A stretch of DNA of 64,000 nt from Aquiflexum balticum DSM 16537 (GCF_900176595.1 NZ_LT838813.1:992001-1056000); one strand, 5' to 3'; counted from the stretch's first letter, positions 33,032-42,440 are shown. The notes: a model not told the origin generated them from the letters alone. Program-made: numbers and translations.

Positions 33032-35371
33032 TTATTTTTTAACAAATCTCAGAAGATGCCTTTCCTTATTATCGCTTAATTCCAATAGGTAAAGACCCGG
33101 ATGTAAACTCTCCAAAATCTGCTCCAATTGACCTTCAGCAAAACTTCCTGAATAATGAATATGGCCCATGGAGTCAAAAATCTTTAACTCAACCAGTCTT
33201 TTATTCAAATTATCTGGGACTGAAATATGGATTGGTCCTGAGGTGTAGGGATTGGGCCAAAGACGTAAATTGGATTCCAAAACAGGGTTTTTGAAACCTT
33301 CCAAGCGAAACACTTTTCCATAACTGCCTTCGCCATTTTGATCCACTTGTTTTATCCTGAAATAGACATTCGCTGAAGTCAATTTCTCAACATAAGAAAA
33401 ACTATACTGTTGAACAGTCTCACTATTGCCTTTTGACAGGACTTCACCCACCAAATGGTAATTGTCCAGACCATTTAATGATCTGTAGATCAAAAATCTT
33501 TTATTATCGGATTCCTTTGCCGTGGACCAGGAAATTTGGGTTTCACCATTTTTCCAAAGGGCTTGGAAATCAAGCCATGTTACGGGAAGAATTGAAAGCG
33601 TACGATAACTTCCCACTGTAAATGTCACTCCATTTAACGCGCCAAATTGCAAATCCCTCCTTGCCCAAAGGGTATCAGGTTCTGTTCCGGGCAAGTGGCT
33701 TCCTGGTGCGGCTATCCCGTTGCTGACAATTCTGATATCATCCACATCATCTACAATCAAATTCTCCGCAGAAATCCTCATTTCAATATCTTCGGTACTT
33801 GGAGACAAATCCGAAAATTCAAAGTAACTTTTCAATTGGTATAAAATGGGGGTCCCATCAGAATCGTCAAACATCGGGTCCCAATTTGCCCCCGGAATTT
33901 CTATGAACCTTATGGATAGATTTCCACCCGGGGAATTACCCCTCAACTGGATTTTGCGGATTCCGCCCTGATAGGTATCCTCAAACGGGAATGTAGCATT
34001 GGTCGAATTTAAAACAACCGGAATATTTTGGTAATGGAGCCGATGAAGGTTAAGCCATCTTCCGCCCATAAACTCGAGGATTCCACTTCCCGAAGTATTG
34101 ACAAAAAGGTCAAAACCGTTGAAAACAACCTGACCTTGTTTCATGAAAAAATTGGATTTGGCACGCAGGTCAGAAGAAAGCACCACCCTTCCCGATGGTT
34201 TGTTTACCTCAATCTGCTGAAGATCCATTTGCCAGTTGACAACTTGTTGAATACCAGAACCTTCAAATTTTAAATAGGTAGGGCCTTCCAAAATATCACC
34301 TCCTGACAATCGGGCAAAATCTCCTCTCAAAAAGACTGAATCAGGTAAGAGTTTGTTGGAGGCATTTTCAAACAGCAGGTTGTTATAGGTTTTGGGATTT
34401 CCTGAACCGGCCAATGAGGTTCTGACCAAGCGTTGATTCCCAGAATTGGACCTGTAATAGACGTTGCCTTCAAAAAGGAAATTGGCCGCATCCATAACCG
34501 GTTCATTTCCCAAAAGCACCAAATTGCCTCCGGGCTTTAGGTGGAATAGGTTGGCTGGAATTGCATTTGTTCTTCTAATGATTTGAGGATTTGGTGAACC
34601 ATGGCATTCTGAAATCAAAGTAGCTCCGGGCTCAATAATGAAATCACCAAAAGGCCCTGTTCCGTTAAATAATGGCTGATCATTAAAGGAAAAAGTTGAA
34701 CAAGCTGGAATCCCGTCTGAATTTAAGGTTTGAAAAACAGTACCTGATTGAATTATAAATCCGGTAGATTTAAGTGCTGCATTTACAGTTAAAGTTTCCC
34801 CTGGATCCGGGTCGAAAATTACGGTAAATTTACTTCTGGTGTTTTGAGCGCTCCAAGATGACCTATCTACAACATTCCTTGAACTTCCCTTGAAAATTAC
34901 TTCGCCTGTAACCGGATAAATCCAATCATTCAGTGTCATTGCTGCACTATTCCCTACTGTTACATAATCACTCCCGGACCTTACCATCAATCGAAAGGAG
35001 CCAAAGACTTCCATAGCATAAATCTGTAAATTTATTTTATTGCCAGTTGATCCCTCAGCGTTAAAATAAACTGTATTGACAGATTCGTTTCCTGTCAGTC
35101 TGATTTCATTCTGAAAATCAATAAATATATTGTTCCCCATGCTTGGCTTACCACCTGCAGGTTGCCAATCAGTCCCATTCCAAACTTCCCAAATAGATAT
35201 ATTATCAAAATCCCCAGAGGCCACTGTACGGAAATCCCCAACTTCCAAAGGAATTTGTGCATGAAGTCCTTGGCCTATTAAAAAGGCCATTAAAGTAAAA
35301 ACAATATAATTCCAATAAATTCGTCCTGAATTTGGAGCAATCCTGAAATAATTGTCTTTAAAAAAATCCAT
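33032..35371 (-). CDS. Large secreted protein with type IX sorting domain
   Basis: The start at 35371 gives a 779-residue protein with a signal region (YIVFTLMAFLIGQGLHAQ); an upstream codon at 35395 adds eight residues. Most of the protein is a beta-rich repeat structure with many Gly, Asn and Ser, resembling G8/beta-helix-type surface proteins. The last 75 residues form the Por/type IX secretion C-terminal domain, starting LRLWPNPYTSGPIHISV and ending LLRFVKK. The protein would cross the outer membrane by T9SS and be fixed to the surface or released. Confidence 0.88.
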   Translation of the reverse strand: MDFFKDNYFRIAPNSGRIYWNYIVFTLMAFLIGQGLHAQIPLEVGDFRTVASGDFDNISIWEVWNGTDWQPAGGKPSMGNNIFIDFQNEIRLTGNESVNTVYFNAEGSTGNKINLQIYAMEVFGSFRLMVRSGSDYVTVGNSAAMTLNDWIYPVTGEVIFKGSSRNVVDRSSWSAQNTRSKFTVIFDPDPGETLTVNAALKSTGFIIQSGTVFQTLNSDGIPACSTFSFNDQPLFNGTGPFGDFIIEPGATLISECHGSPNPQIIRRTNAIPANLFHLKPGGNLVLLGNEPVMDAANFLFEGNVYYRSNSGNQRLVRTSLAGSGNPKTYNNLLFENASNKLLPDSVFLRGDFARLSGGDILEGPTYLKFEGSGIQQVVNWQMDLQQIEVNKPSGRVVLSSDLRAKSNFFMKQGQVVFNGFDLFVNTSGSGILEFMGGRWLNLHRLHYQNIPVVLNSTNATFPFEDTYQGGIRKIQLRGNSPGGNLSIRFIEIPGANWDPMFDDSDGTPILYQLKSYFEFSDLSPSTEDIEMRISAENLIVDDVDDIRIVSNGIAAPGSHLPGTEPDTLWARRDLQFGALNGVTFTVGSYRTLSILPVTWLDFQALWKNGETQISWSTAKESDNKRFLIYRSLNGLDNYHLVGEVLSKGNSETVQQYSFSYVEKLTSANVYFRIKQVDQNGEGSYGKVFRLEGFKNPVLESNLRLWPNPYTSGPIHISVPDNLNKRLVELKIFDSMGHIHYSGSFAEGQLEQILESLHPGLYLLELSDNKERHLLRFVKK

Positions 35372-35409
35372 CTTTGAAAAAGTTTTGGAAACCACATTAA
35401 TTTAAATTT

Positions 35410-36600
35410 ATGACGGCTCTTTTTAAAAAAATCATAATCACTTATACGTTTATTTATCCGTTTAATTTTTTAGTGGCTGCACAGGATTTTCAGGTCAGTT
35501 TATTGACCTGTGATCCTGGAGATGAATTGTATTCTGCATTTGGACATAATGCCATTAGGGTTCTTGACAAAAACAGCGGACAGGATTTCGTTTTTAATTA
35601 TGGAACCTTTGATTTCAATGTGCCTTTTTTTTATGTCAAATTCACCCAAAGGACTTTGGACTATATGCTCAGTGTGACCACCTTCGATCGGTTTTTGATG
35701 GAATATAATTACAATCGAAGAAGTGTGAGAGAGCAGATCTTGGACCTTAGCCCGGAACAAACAATGGAAATGTATAAATTCCTTCAGATCAATTATTTGC
35801 CACAAAACCGTTTCTATCGATACGATTTCTTTTATGACAATTGTGCGACCCGAATCAGGGATGCAATGGAAGAAATTTTGGGAGATCAGTTGGATTGGAA
35901 TGAAGACCTATTGGCAGAAGAAAAAACTTTCCGAAACCTTATTGATGAATATGTATATAGACTTCCTTGGGCAGATTTCGGAATTGATCTGGCTTTGGGA
36001 TCGGTCATCGATGTGAAGGCGGAAGAAAGAGAAAAACAGTTTTTACCCGATTACATGGAAACTGCTTTCGGTAGGGCTATGATAGTAGGAGATGGACCGA
36101 CCCGACCCTTGGTAAAAGAAAATAGGATTATCCTGGATTTTCCCGAAAGAACAGCCGTATTGGATTTATGGAATCCACATATCATATGGTGGGCTTTCGC
36201 TATGGCAGTGTTTATCCTGACCTATATTGGATTTAGAAGAAAAAGGCTTTTCAAAGGTTTTGATATTGCCTTTTTCAGTGTTTTGGGATTGTTGGGATTA
36301 TTGGTGGTTTTGCTTTGGTTTTTTACTTTTCATTCTCAGACCAAATACAATTGGAACATTCTGTGGGCTTTCCCAGGACACCTTTTTCTGGCAATTGCAC
36401 TCCTCAGAAAGAATACCAAACCCTGGGTGAATAGATATTTGATGGCTGCTATGATTTTAGCCAATATGACACTTGTCTTCTGGATATTCGGTTGGCAGTC
36501 TTTTCATTCCAGTATTATACCCATTCTTCTTGTGATCCTGCTCCGTACCAATTTTCTCTATTATAACCTGAAAAAGTTCAGTGTGGAACAAATTGCATAA
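35410..36600 (+). CDS. lnb: Lnb-type lipoprotein N-acyltransferase (DUF4105)
   Basis: This 396-residue protein has an N-terminal signal/anchor, then a periplasmic domain with LLTCDPGDELYSAFGHNAIRV and FFYDNCATRIRDAM. The conserved Cys/His residues there are the features of the DUF4105/Lnb_N family. About five transmembrane helices follow (residues 255-385). Lnb of Bacteroidota was reported to N-acylate lipoproteins in place of Lnt. Family assignment is from motif memory; activity of this copy is inferred. It is divergent from the T9SS protein, 38 bp apart. Confidence 0.75.
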   Translation: MTALFKKIIITYTFIYPFNFLVAAQDFQVSLLTCDPGDELYSAFGHNAIRVLDKNSGQDFVFNYGTFDFNVPFFYVKFTQRTLDYMLSVTTFDRFLMEYNYNRRSVREQILDLSPEQTMEMYKFLQINYLPQNRFYRYDFFYDNCATRIRDAMEEILGDQLDWNEDLLAEEKTFRNLIDEYVYRLPWADFGIDLALGSVIDVKAEEREKQFLPDYMETAFGRAMIVGDGPTRPLVKENRIILDFPERTAVLDLWNPHIIWWAFAMAVFILTYIGFRRKRLFKGFDIAFFSVLGLLGLLVVLLWFFTFHSQTKYNWNILWAFPGHLFLAIALLRKNTKPWVNRYLMAAMILANMTLVFWIFGWQSFHSSIIPILLVILLRTNFLYYNLKKFSVEQIA

Positions 36601-36665
36601 TCTTTCCATTTCTTAAACTATTTACCGGTCGACCGTTGTTATAAACTTCTTACAAGCCGACTAAC

Positions 36666-38702
36666 ATGGACTTCAAATTAGTATCAGAATTCAAACCCAC
36701 AGGGGATCAGCCAAATGCCATCAAAGAGCTGGTAAAAGGCATCCATGATGGGGAGCCTGCACAAGTTCTTTTGGGTGTTACAGGTTCAGGTAAAACCTTT
36801 ACCGTCGCTAATGTGATCCAACAGGTCCAAAAACCGACTTTGATTTTGAGCCACAACAAGACTTTGGCAGCACAGCTTTATGGAGAATTCAAACAATTTT
36901 TCCCTGAAAATGCCGTAGAATATTTTATTTCCTATTACGATTATTATCAACCGGAGGCGTTTATCCCCACAAGTGGGACCTATATAGAAAAAGATCTTTC
37001 CATCAACGAAGAAATTGAAAAACTGAGACTCAGTGCATCATCAGCCCTTTTGTCCGGGAGAAGAGATGTGATCGTAGTCGCTTCTGTTTCCTGCATTTAT
37101 GGTATCGGAAACCCTGAGGAATTTGGTAAAAATGTCATCCGTCTTCAGGAAGGAGACCGGATTCCAAGAAATCAGCTGCTCTTCAAACTGGTAGATATCC
37201 TGTACAGCCGGACCAACAATGAGATGACCCATGGAACCTTCAGGGTAAAAGGGGATACTGTTGACATTTTTGTTGCCTATGCGGATTTTGCTTTCCGTAT
37301 TTTCTTCTGGGGTGATGAAATCGAAGCCATCCAAAGAATAGATCCTGCAACCGGAAAAAAACTTTCCGATGAAAAAATCATTTCCATTTTCCCAGCAAAT
37401 CTTTTTGTAACAGGCAGGGACGTCATCGATACCGCCATCCATGAAATTCAGGATGACCTGATGGCACAGGTTTCCTTTTTTGAAAAGGACATGAAACTCA
37501 TTGAGGCCAAAAGATTAAAAGAGCGGACAGAATTTGATCTGGAAATGATCCGCGAATTGGGCTATTGTTCGGGAGTGGAAAATTATTCCAGGTATTTCGA
37601 TAGAAGACTACCGGGGACAAGGCCCTTCTGTCTGATCGATTATTTTCCTGATGATTTCCTTTTGGTGGTGGATGAAAGTCATGTGACTCTTCCACAGGTG
37701 CGGGGAATGTGGGGTGGAGACCGGTCAAGAAAGGTGAATTTGGTAGAATATGGCTTCCGTCTTCCCTCAGCTATGGATAACCGTCCACTGAATTTTGACG
37801 AATTCGAAAGTCTGATCAATCAGGCCATATATGTTAGTGCCACCCCTGCTGATTTTGAACTTGCGAAAACCGGGGGAGTTGTAGTGGAACAGATTATCAG
37901 GCCAACCGGGCTTTTGGATCCCATCATTGATGTCCGGCCAAGTGCTAACCAAATCGATGATTTGTTAGAGGAAATCGACGAGAGAATCAAATCAGGAGAT
38001 AGGGTATTGGTCACTACCTTAACCAAAAGAATGGCTGAAGAACTTCAAAAATACCTCGAAAAAACAGGTGTCAAAAGCAGGTATATCCATTCTGAGGTCA
38101 AGCCTTTGGACAGGGTTGAAATTCTCCGGGAACTCCGGTTGGGGATTTTTGATGTACTTGTAGGGGTAAATTTATTGAGGGAAGGGCTTGATTTACCTGA
38201 GGTTTCTTTGGTTGCGATTTTGGATGCTGATAAAGAAGGCTTTCTAAGAAACGAGAGAAGTTTGGTTCAGACAATCGGAAGAGCTGCAAGAAATGAAAAC
38301 GGGAAAGTAATCATGTATGCGGATAAAGTCACTGAATCGATGCGGATGGCGATAGATGAAACCAAGAGGCGGAGAAGTCATCAGATAGCCTATAATGAAG
38401 CGCATGGAATTACTCCTACGACAATCATCAGGTCAAAAGATAAAATCATGGGTCAGACAAAAGTGGCTGACAACAAGAGAAATGCAAAAACCTATGAAGA
38501 AACGATAAATGCAGAGTCTTTGGTAGCAGCTGACCCAATAGTTCAATACCTCAGTAAAGACAAACTTGAAAAGCTGATCGTGCAGACCCAAAAAATGATG
38601 GAAAAGGCAGCCAAAGAATTGAACTTTATGGAAGCAGCCCGGTTGAGGGATGAATGGCAGGGTATGAAAAACAGATTGGAGCAGATGAAACGAGGGGTTT
38701 AA
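36666..38702 (+). CDS. uvrB: Excinuclease ABC subunit B
   Basis: The 678-residue protein is complete. Walker A is GVTGSGKTFT, followed by the DNA-wedging hairpin region (YYDYYQPEAFIPTSGTYIEKD), the DE box in VVDESH, and helicase motifs V/VI in LREGLDLPEVSLVAILDADKEGFLR and QTIGRAARN. A C-terminal UVR domain (ELNFMEAARLRDEWQGMK) binds UvrC. The protein works with UvrA and UvrC in nucleotide-excision repair. It is a single gene with no visible LexA box. Confidence 0.98.
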   Translation: MDFKLVSEFKPTGDQPNAIKELVKGIHDGEPAQVLLGVTGSGKTFTVANVIQQVQKPTLILSHNKTLAAQLYGEFKQFFPENAVEYFISYYDYYQPEAFIPTSGTYIEKDLSINEEIEKLRLSASSALLSGRRDVIVVASVSCIYGIGNPEEFGKNVIRLQEGDRIPRNQLLFKLVDILYSRTNNEMTHGTFRVKGDTVDIFVAYADFAFRIFFWGDEIEAIQRIDPATGKKLSDEKIISIFPANLFVTGRDVIDTAIHEIQDDLMAQVSFFEKDMKLIEAKRLKERTEFDLEMIRELGYCSGVENYSRYFDRRLPGTRPFCLIDYFPDDFLLVVDESHVTLPQVRGMWGGDRSRKVNLVEYGFRLPSAMDNRPLNFDEFESLINQAIYVSATPADFELAKTGGVVVEQIIRPTGLLDPIIDVRPSANQIDDLLEEIDERIKSGDRVLVTTLTKRMAEELQKYLEKTGVKSRYIHSEVKPLDRVEILRELRLGIFDVLVGVNLLREGLDLPEVSLVAILDADKEGFLRNERSLVQTIGRAARNENGKVIMYADKVTESMRMAIDETKRRRSHQIAYNEAHGITPTTIIRSKDKIMGQTKVADNKRNAKTYEETINAESLVAADPIVQYLSKDKLEKLIVQTQKMMEKAAKELNFMEAARLRDEWQGMKNRLEQMKRGV

Positions 38703-38979
38703 ACAGAGGTTGGAAAGGGAGAAGCGAGAAGCGAGAAAAGATAGCCTTTAATGGGAAGATTTGACAATTATACAAAGTATAAAGTACCACGTACCAATAC
38801 CAGTTTCCCCGAAATGATTACGATGTGAATTTGAATTGGCCCATTTTGTAACTAATTATTGCTATTCACCAAAACCTGCTAATTCTATCACAAGTGAAGG
38901 CAGGAAACTGACAAAAAAGAGGACAATTCAGTTATTATCCAACGCAACCACTCAAATCATTACTTACCCTATTTCCAAA

Positions 38980-39618
38980 ATGACTTTACAAGAAATACAT
39001 AAAATTGCAAAGCAGGGAGAAGGCCTGAAAGTGGAATTCAAAAAGAAAGCGGCATTTCCGGAAAAAATCGTTAGGGAACTGATTGCACTGGCAAATACTG
39101 AAGGTGGATATTTATTGATCGGAGTGGATGATGACGGCACGGTCAGTGGTCAGCGATTTATAGAAGAAGAGGTGTTTGTCATGGAAAAAGCCATTTCAGA
39201 ACATATCCATCCTCCACTGCACTATGAGATAAATGTCATTAAGTTAAATCCAAAAAAAGGAGTCGCGGTATTTGTTATCAATAAATCGACAAACAGACCA
39301 CATTTTCTGGTAGAAGAGAAGAGAAAAAAAGCTTTTGTACGAGTGAAGGATAGGAGTATTCAGGCCAGTCGGGAAATGTGGGAGATCCTGAGACGGAGTA
39401 AAACCCCAAAGGATATGGTTTTTACCTATGGCGAAAAAGAAAACATTCTTCTTAAAACCCTGCACGAAAAAGGAAAGATTACCTTAAAGGAATTCCAACA
39501 AGTGGCTAAGTTGCCTGTATTTTTAGCTTCCAAAACGCTAGTCCGTCTTGTTTTGGCCAATGTAATCAATATTGTACCTCAGGAAAACGAGGATTTTTTT
39601 ACCCTAAAGGAATCATAA
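38980..39618 (+). CDS. AlbA_2 (Schlafen-type) putative DNA-binding protein
   Basis: The best start is the ATG at 38980, giving 212 residues; an open TTG frame from 38836 adds a poorly conserved, low-complexity leader. The AlbA_2 domain shows EGLKVEFKKKAAFPEKIVRELIALANTEGGYLLIGVDDDGTVSG, and RVKDRSIQASREMWEILR follows. The C-terminal 70 residues look like a winged helix (LLKTLHEKGKITLKEFQQVAKL). Members are thought to bind DNA or act in regulation, and some sit in defence islands. No partner is adjacent. The last six bases overlap the convergent deaminase gene. Confidence 0.82.
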   Translation: MTLQEIHKIAKQGEGLKVEFKKKAAFPEKIVRELIALANTEGGYLLIGVDDDGTVSGQRFIEEEVFVMEKAISEHIHPPLHYEINVIKLNPKKGVAVFVINKSTNRPHFLVEEKRKKAFVRVKDRSIQASREMWEILRRSKTPKDMVFTYGEKENILLKTLHEKGKITLKEFQQVAKLPVFLASKTLVRLVLANVINIVPQENEDFFTLKES

Positions 39619-40527
39619 AGGGAGCTCGGTTCCATATTTTTGGTTGAATCCTGCTATACCCTGCAACCCGCCTGTATGGATAGCCAATATATGCGAGTCT
39701 TCAGGAAAAAAATCCCGCTCGATAAGATCAAAAATTCCAAACATCAATTTACCTGTATATACCTGGTCTAAGGGTATTTGGAATTGGTTATAAAATTGGC
39801 GGATGAAGGCGATCAGTTCCGGTTTGGTCTTGCCATAGCCTCCAAAATGGTATCCGTTGATTATTTGATACTTACCTGAAACTAAGATTTTGTATTTTTT
39901 GATCAAATCCTCCATTTCTTTGAAAATAAAATCTCCCTTCAAAGCAGAAAAACCCAGTAGATGTTGATCTTTTCCTATACTGCCGGCCAATCCACCAAAA
40001 GTTCCTCCTGTTCCGATTGAAGTGGCAATATGGGAAAACTCCAAATCAGCATCTGTCAGAATCTCTTTTGTCCCTTTTATAGCCAATTCGTTGGTTCCTC
40101 CTTCGGGGATAAGATAAAAGTCCCCGAATTTTTCTTTCAGATTTTGAAGGATTTCCTCTTCGTTTTTCCTCCGGTATTCGCTCCTGTTTAAATAATGTAA
40201 ATGCATACCGGTATATTCTGCAAATGCCAAAGTAGGATTCAAAGGCAAAGTTCTTTCGCCGCGGATTACTCCAATTGATTCAAATCCCAGTCTTTGAGAA
40301 GCAGCGGCCAAGGCATAAATATGATTGGAAAATGCACCTCCAAAAGTGAGAAGCAGTGATTTATGCTGCCTTTTTGCTTCCTCCAAATTATACTTTAGTT
40401 TAAAAAACTTATTTCCAGAAGCCAAATCATGAACCTGGTCCAGCCTTTTGATGGAAAGCCTGATCCCTTTTTCCTTTAATAGAGGAAAAAAAAGTTCTTG
40501 GGTCGGTATTTCATTGGGGTTTAACAG
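39613..40527 (-). CDS. ACC deaminase / D-cysteine desulfhydrase family PLP enzyme with non-standard start
   Basis: The PLP fold is clear: the Lys is in SGNKFFKLKYNL, then FGGAFSNHIYALAAASQRLG and the C-terminal IHTGGLQGIAG. The ATG-like start at 40425 is a TTG inside the conserved region and would remove the first residues of the fold. Upstream, NEIPTQELFFPLLKEKGIRL and RLDQVHDLASGNK read on in frame and look like the family N-terminus. Yet no ATG, GTG or TTG exists before the in-frame stop (about 40566). The best-placed codon is CTG at 40527. Either the start is CTG or the start has mutated. Activity is otherwise expected. Confidence 0.8.
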   Translation of the reverse strand: MLNPNEIPTQELFFPLLKEKGIRLSIKRLDQVHDLASGNKFFKLKYNLEEAKRQHKSLLLTFGGAFSNHIYALAAASQRLGFESIGVIRGERTLPLNPTLAFAEYTGMHLHYLNRSEYRRKNEEEILQNLKEKFGDFYLIPEGGTNELAIKGTKEILTDADLEFSHIATSIGTGGTFGGLAGSIGKDQHLLGFSALKGDFIFKEMEDLIKKYKILVSGKYQIINGYHFGGYGKTKPELIAFIRQFYNQFQIPLDQVYTGKLMFGIFDLIERDFFPEDSHILAIHTGGLQGIAGFNQKYGTELPL

Positions 40528-40589
40528 CTCTTTTTGGTAATAATACCCAAAATAACCAAAACTTGCTTAAATGCCCTTATTTTTGTGAC

Positions 40590-41630
40590 ATGGAAGAGCG
40601 AATCGGTCCCGAAAATTTTGAAGAGGAAGAAGTAGAATTGTTTGAACACCACAGCTTTGTTGTGGATAAAGGACAAAGTTTGATCAGGATTGATAGATTC
40701 CTGACAGATAAGGTGGCCAATTCCACTCGAAATAAAGTTCAGAATGCCATTGATGCAGGAAATGTATTGGTCAACGGTAAGCGAATCAAATCCAATTACA
40801 GGATAAAACCATTGGATGAAATCAAGGTTTTCATGGAAAAACCGGTTTTACACACCGAAGTGCTTGCTGAACCCCTTCCTCTTGATATCATCTTCGAAGA
40901 TGACTATCTTTTAATTGTGAATAAACCCGCAGGCATGGTGGTCCATCCTGCCCATGGAAACTGGACAGGAACACTTGTCAATGGGTTGGTTTATTATTTC
41001 AATCAGTTACCCACCCTTCCCGGAAATACGGGAAGACCGGGATTAGTTCACCGAATTGACAAGGATACTTCAGGACTCTTGGTGATAGCCAAATCTGAGA
41101 TTGCTATGACAGACTTGGCGCATCAATTTTTTCATCACCTTATTGAACGGACCTATCTGGCTTTGATCTGGGGAGAACCCAAAGAAGACAAGGGGACTAT
41201 TGTAGCCCATGTAGGAAGGAGTCCCAAAGATAGAAAAGTAATGGAATCCTATCCCGACGGTTCCCAAGGCAAACACGCAGTGACACACTGGAAAGTGATA
41301 AAAAGGTTACGGTATGTCACTTTGATCCAATGTAATCTGGAAACAGGCAGAACACATCAAATCAGGACCCACATGAAATTTCTTGGGCATCCATTGTTCA
41401 ATGACGCCATGTACGGAGGTGATAAAATCAGAAAAGGAACTCAATTCGCAAAATATAAGACTTTCATTCAGAATTGTTTTGATTTGATGCCCCGCCAGGC
41501 TTTACATGCTATGTCTCTCGGATTTATCCATCCTATCACCAAGGAAAAAATGTTTTTTGAAACACCCTTAGCTCCTGATTTTGCAGCTGTTATGGAAAAA
41601 TGGGAGAACTACGTGCAATTTGAAAACTGA
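40590..41630 (+). CDS. rluD: RluA/RluD family 23S rRNA pseudouridine synthase
   Basis: The ATG at 40590 gives 346 residues; a TTG frame nine codons upstream is less likely. An N-terminal S4 RNA-binding domain (IRIDRFLTDKVANSTRNKVQNAIDAGNVLVNG) is followed by the synthase domain with PAGMVVHPAHGN and HRIDKDTSGLLV, which holds the catalytic Asp. CNLETGRTHQIRTHMKFLGHPLFND follows. It modifies uridines in the large ribosomal RNA. RluD-specific assignment is by length and similarity; a close paralogue such as RluA/RluC is possible. Confidence 0.88.
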   Translation: MEERIGPENFEEEEVELFEHHSFVVDKGQSLIRIDRFLTDKVANSTRNKVQNAIDAGNVLVNGKRIKSNYRIKPLDEIKVFMEKPVLHTEVLAEPLPLDIIFEDDYLLIVNKPAGMVVHPAHGNWTGTLVNGLVYYFNQLPTLPGNTGRPGLVHRIDKDTSGLLVIAKSEIAMTDLAHQFFHHLIERTYLALIWGEPKEDKGTIVAHVGRSPKDRKVMESYPDGSQGKHAVTHWKVIKRLRYVTLIQCNLETGRTHQIRTHMKFLGHPLFNDAMYGGDKIRKGTQFAKYKTFIQNCFDLMPRQALHAMSLGFIHPITKEKMFFETPLAPDFAAVMEKWENYVQFEN

Positions 41631-41835
41631 TTATTGCCAAGGTTTTTATCCGGATTTTTTCAATTATGGCAAAAAATTCCTTTTGGAAACTGAAAATCAG
41701 TTGCTAAGTTTTTAAAATTCAAACTTCCGCAATCGATTTAATTTTTTTTATTCGAAATAAAATTCGATTATTTTACAAAAACTGTAATTTTTCATTATAA
41801 AATTTATAATTATATTAATTTATTGGATTTCTGTT

Positions 41836-41843
41836 TAACTTTG
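41836..41843 (+). promoter_or_regulatory. TAnnTTTG promoter box of the first tRNA-like RNA
   Basis: TAACTTTG matches the Bacteroidota -7 box TAnnTTTG. It would start transcription at about 41848, some 35 bases before the tRNA-like element. No well-spaced TTTG -33 box is visible. Confidence 0.5.
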
Positions 41844-41882
41844 TAGGGTTAATTTAAATAAGTTACTTCTTGTAATTTATCA

Positions 41883-41945
41883 TGTGGGATCAAAAAAATG
41901 GCGGGAATCCTAAAAAATCCCGAAGGTTCGAATCCTTCTCCTACA
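41883..41945 (+). ncRNA. Short tRNA-like element (no D-arm)
   Basis: A seven-base end stem (TGTGGGA at 41883-41889 with TCCTACA at 41939-41945, one G-T pair) encloses a GGGA/TCCC hairpin (41902 region to 41920) and a perfect T-arm GAAGG-TTCGAAT-CCTTC (41922-41938). There is room for neither a D-arm nor a normal anticodon arm, so it cannot be an ordinary tRNA. It is flanked by a TAnnTTTG box and a strong terminator, so it is probably transcribed. It shares its last 24 bases, with one difference, with the second element at 42238. Confidence 0.5.
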
Positions 41946-41979
41946 TCCGGTTATTTTGGGTTTATTGTTAATTGACTAA

Positions 41980-42010
41980 AGCTGTGAAATATTTTCACAG
42001 CTTTTTTTTT
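41980..42010 (+). terminator. Intrinsic terminator after the first tRNA-like RNA
   Basis: AGCTGTGAAA (41980-41989) and TTTCACAGCT (41993-42002) form a perfect stem with a three-base loop, followed by nine T residues. It ends the short transcription unit that contains the tRNA-like element. Confidence 0.9.
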
Positions 42011-42174
42011 GATACTGTTCAAAAAACAATCCTAAGTCAATAGTTTTGAAATTTCTGCAAAACTGCTTTGAAAAAAATTTAATTTAGTTGTGATATTCAA
42101 CACGAAATTACATTTATGGAAATTATTTAGTATTAAAATTAAAAATATTGTAAATAAATATTCTTTTGTTTAAA

Positions 42175-42209
42175 TTAATTTTAATAAATGACTCGCTTTG
42201 TTAATTTTG
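42175..42209 (+). promoter_or_regulatory. Promoter of the second tRNA-like RNA
   Basis: TTTG (42175-42178) and TAATTTTG (42202-42209) fit the Bacteroidota -33/-7 pattern with 23 bases between them, at the long end of the usual range. The start would be near 42215, about 23 bases before the acceptor-like stem. Confidence 0.5.
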
Positions 42210-42237
42210 ACCCGTCTTCAAGATAAACACAGCATAT

Positions 42238-42370
42238 TGTAGGATGTTGAAACTGGCAGACAAGCCCTCCTGTCTCGGGGGTGGGGATCCCTAAAAGGAT
42301 TGAATAAAGTTTATCAAGAGCTCTGATATTACCTAACTACCCCGTGGAGGTTCGAATCCTTCTCCTACAG
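42238..42370 (+). ncRNA. Atypical tRNA-like RNA with 5-arm layout and very long variable region
   Basis: A seven-base acceptor-type stem (TGTAGGA at 42238, TCCTACA at 42363-42369) is followed by a three-pair D-arm with AAACTGGCAGA loop. The anticodon-type arm CCCTC-CTGTCTC-GGGGG (42265-42281) would read GTC (Asp) at 42272-42274. A variable region of about 64 bases comes next, then a T-arm GGAGG-TTCGAAT-CCTTC. The D-arm looks leucine-like and the anticodon aspartate-like, while position 37 is T and the variable arm is far too long for Asp. CCA is not encoded. It may be a tRNA-derived regulatory RNA or a degenerate tRNA. Confidence 0.5.
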
Positions 42371-42393
42371 CAATTTTGGATTATATTTCTCTG

Positions 42394-42440
42394 AGAGGAA
42401 TTCTGGCCTGTTCATAACAGATTCAGGATTCCTCTTTGTT
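42394..42440 (+). terminator. Hairpin after the second tRNA-like RNA
   Basis: AGAGGAATTCTG (42394-42405) pairs with CAGGATTCCTCT (42424-42435) at 11 of 12 positions. A nested CTGTT/AACAG stem lies inside. The T-rich tail is weak (TTTGTTATT), so termination may be partial. Confidence 0.6.
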
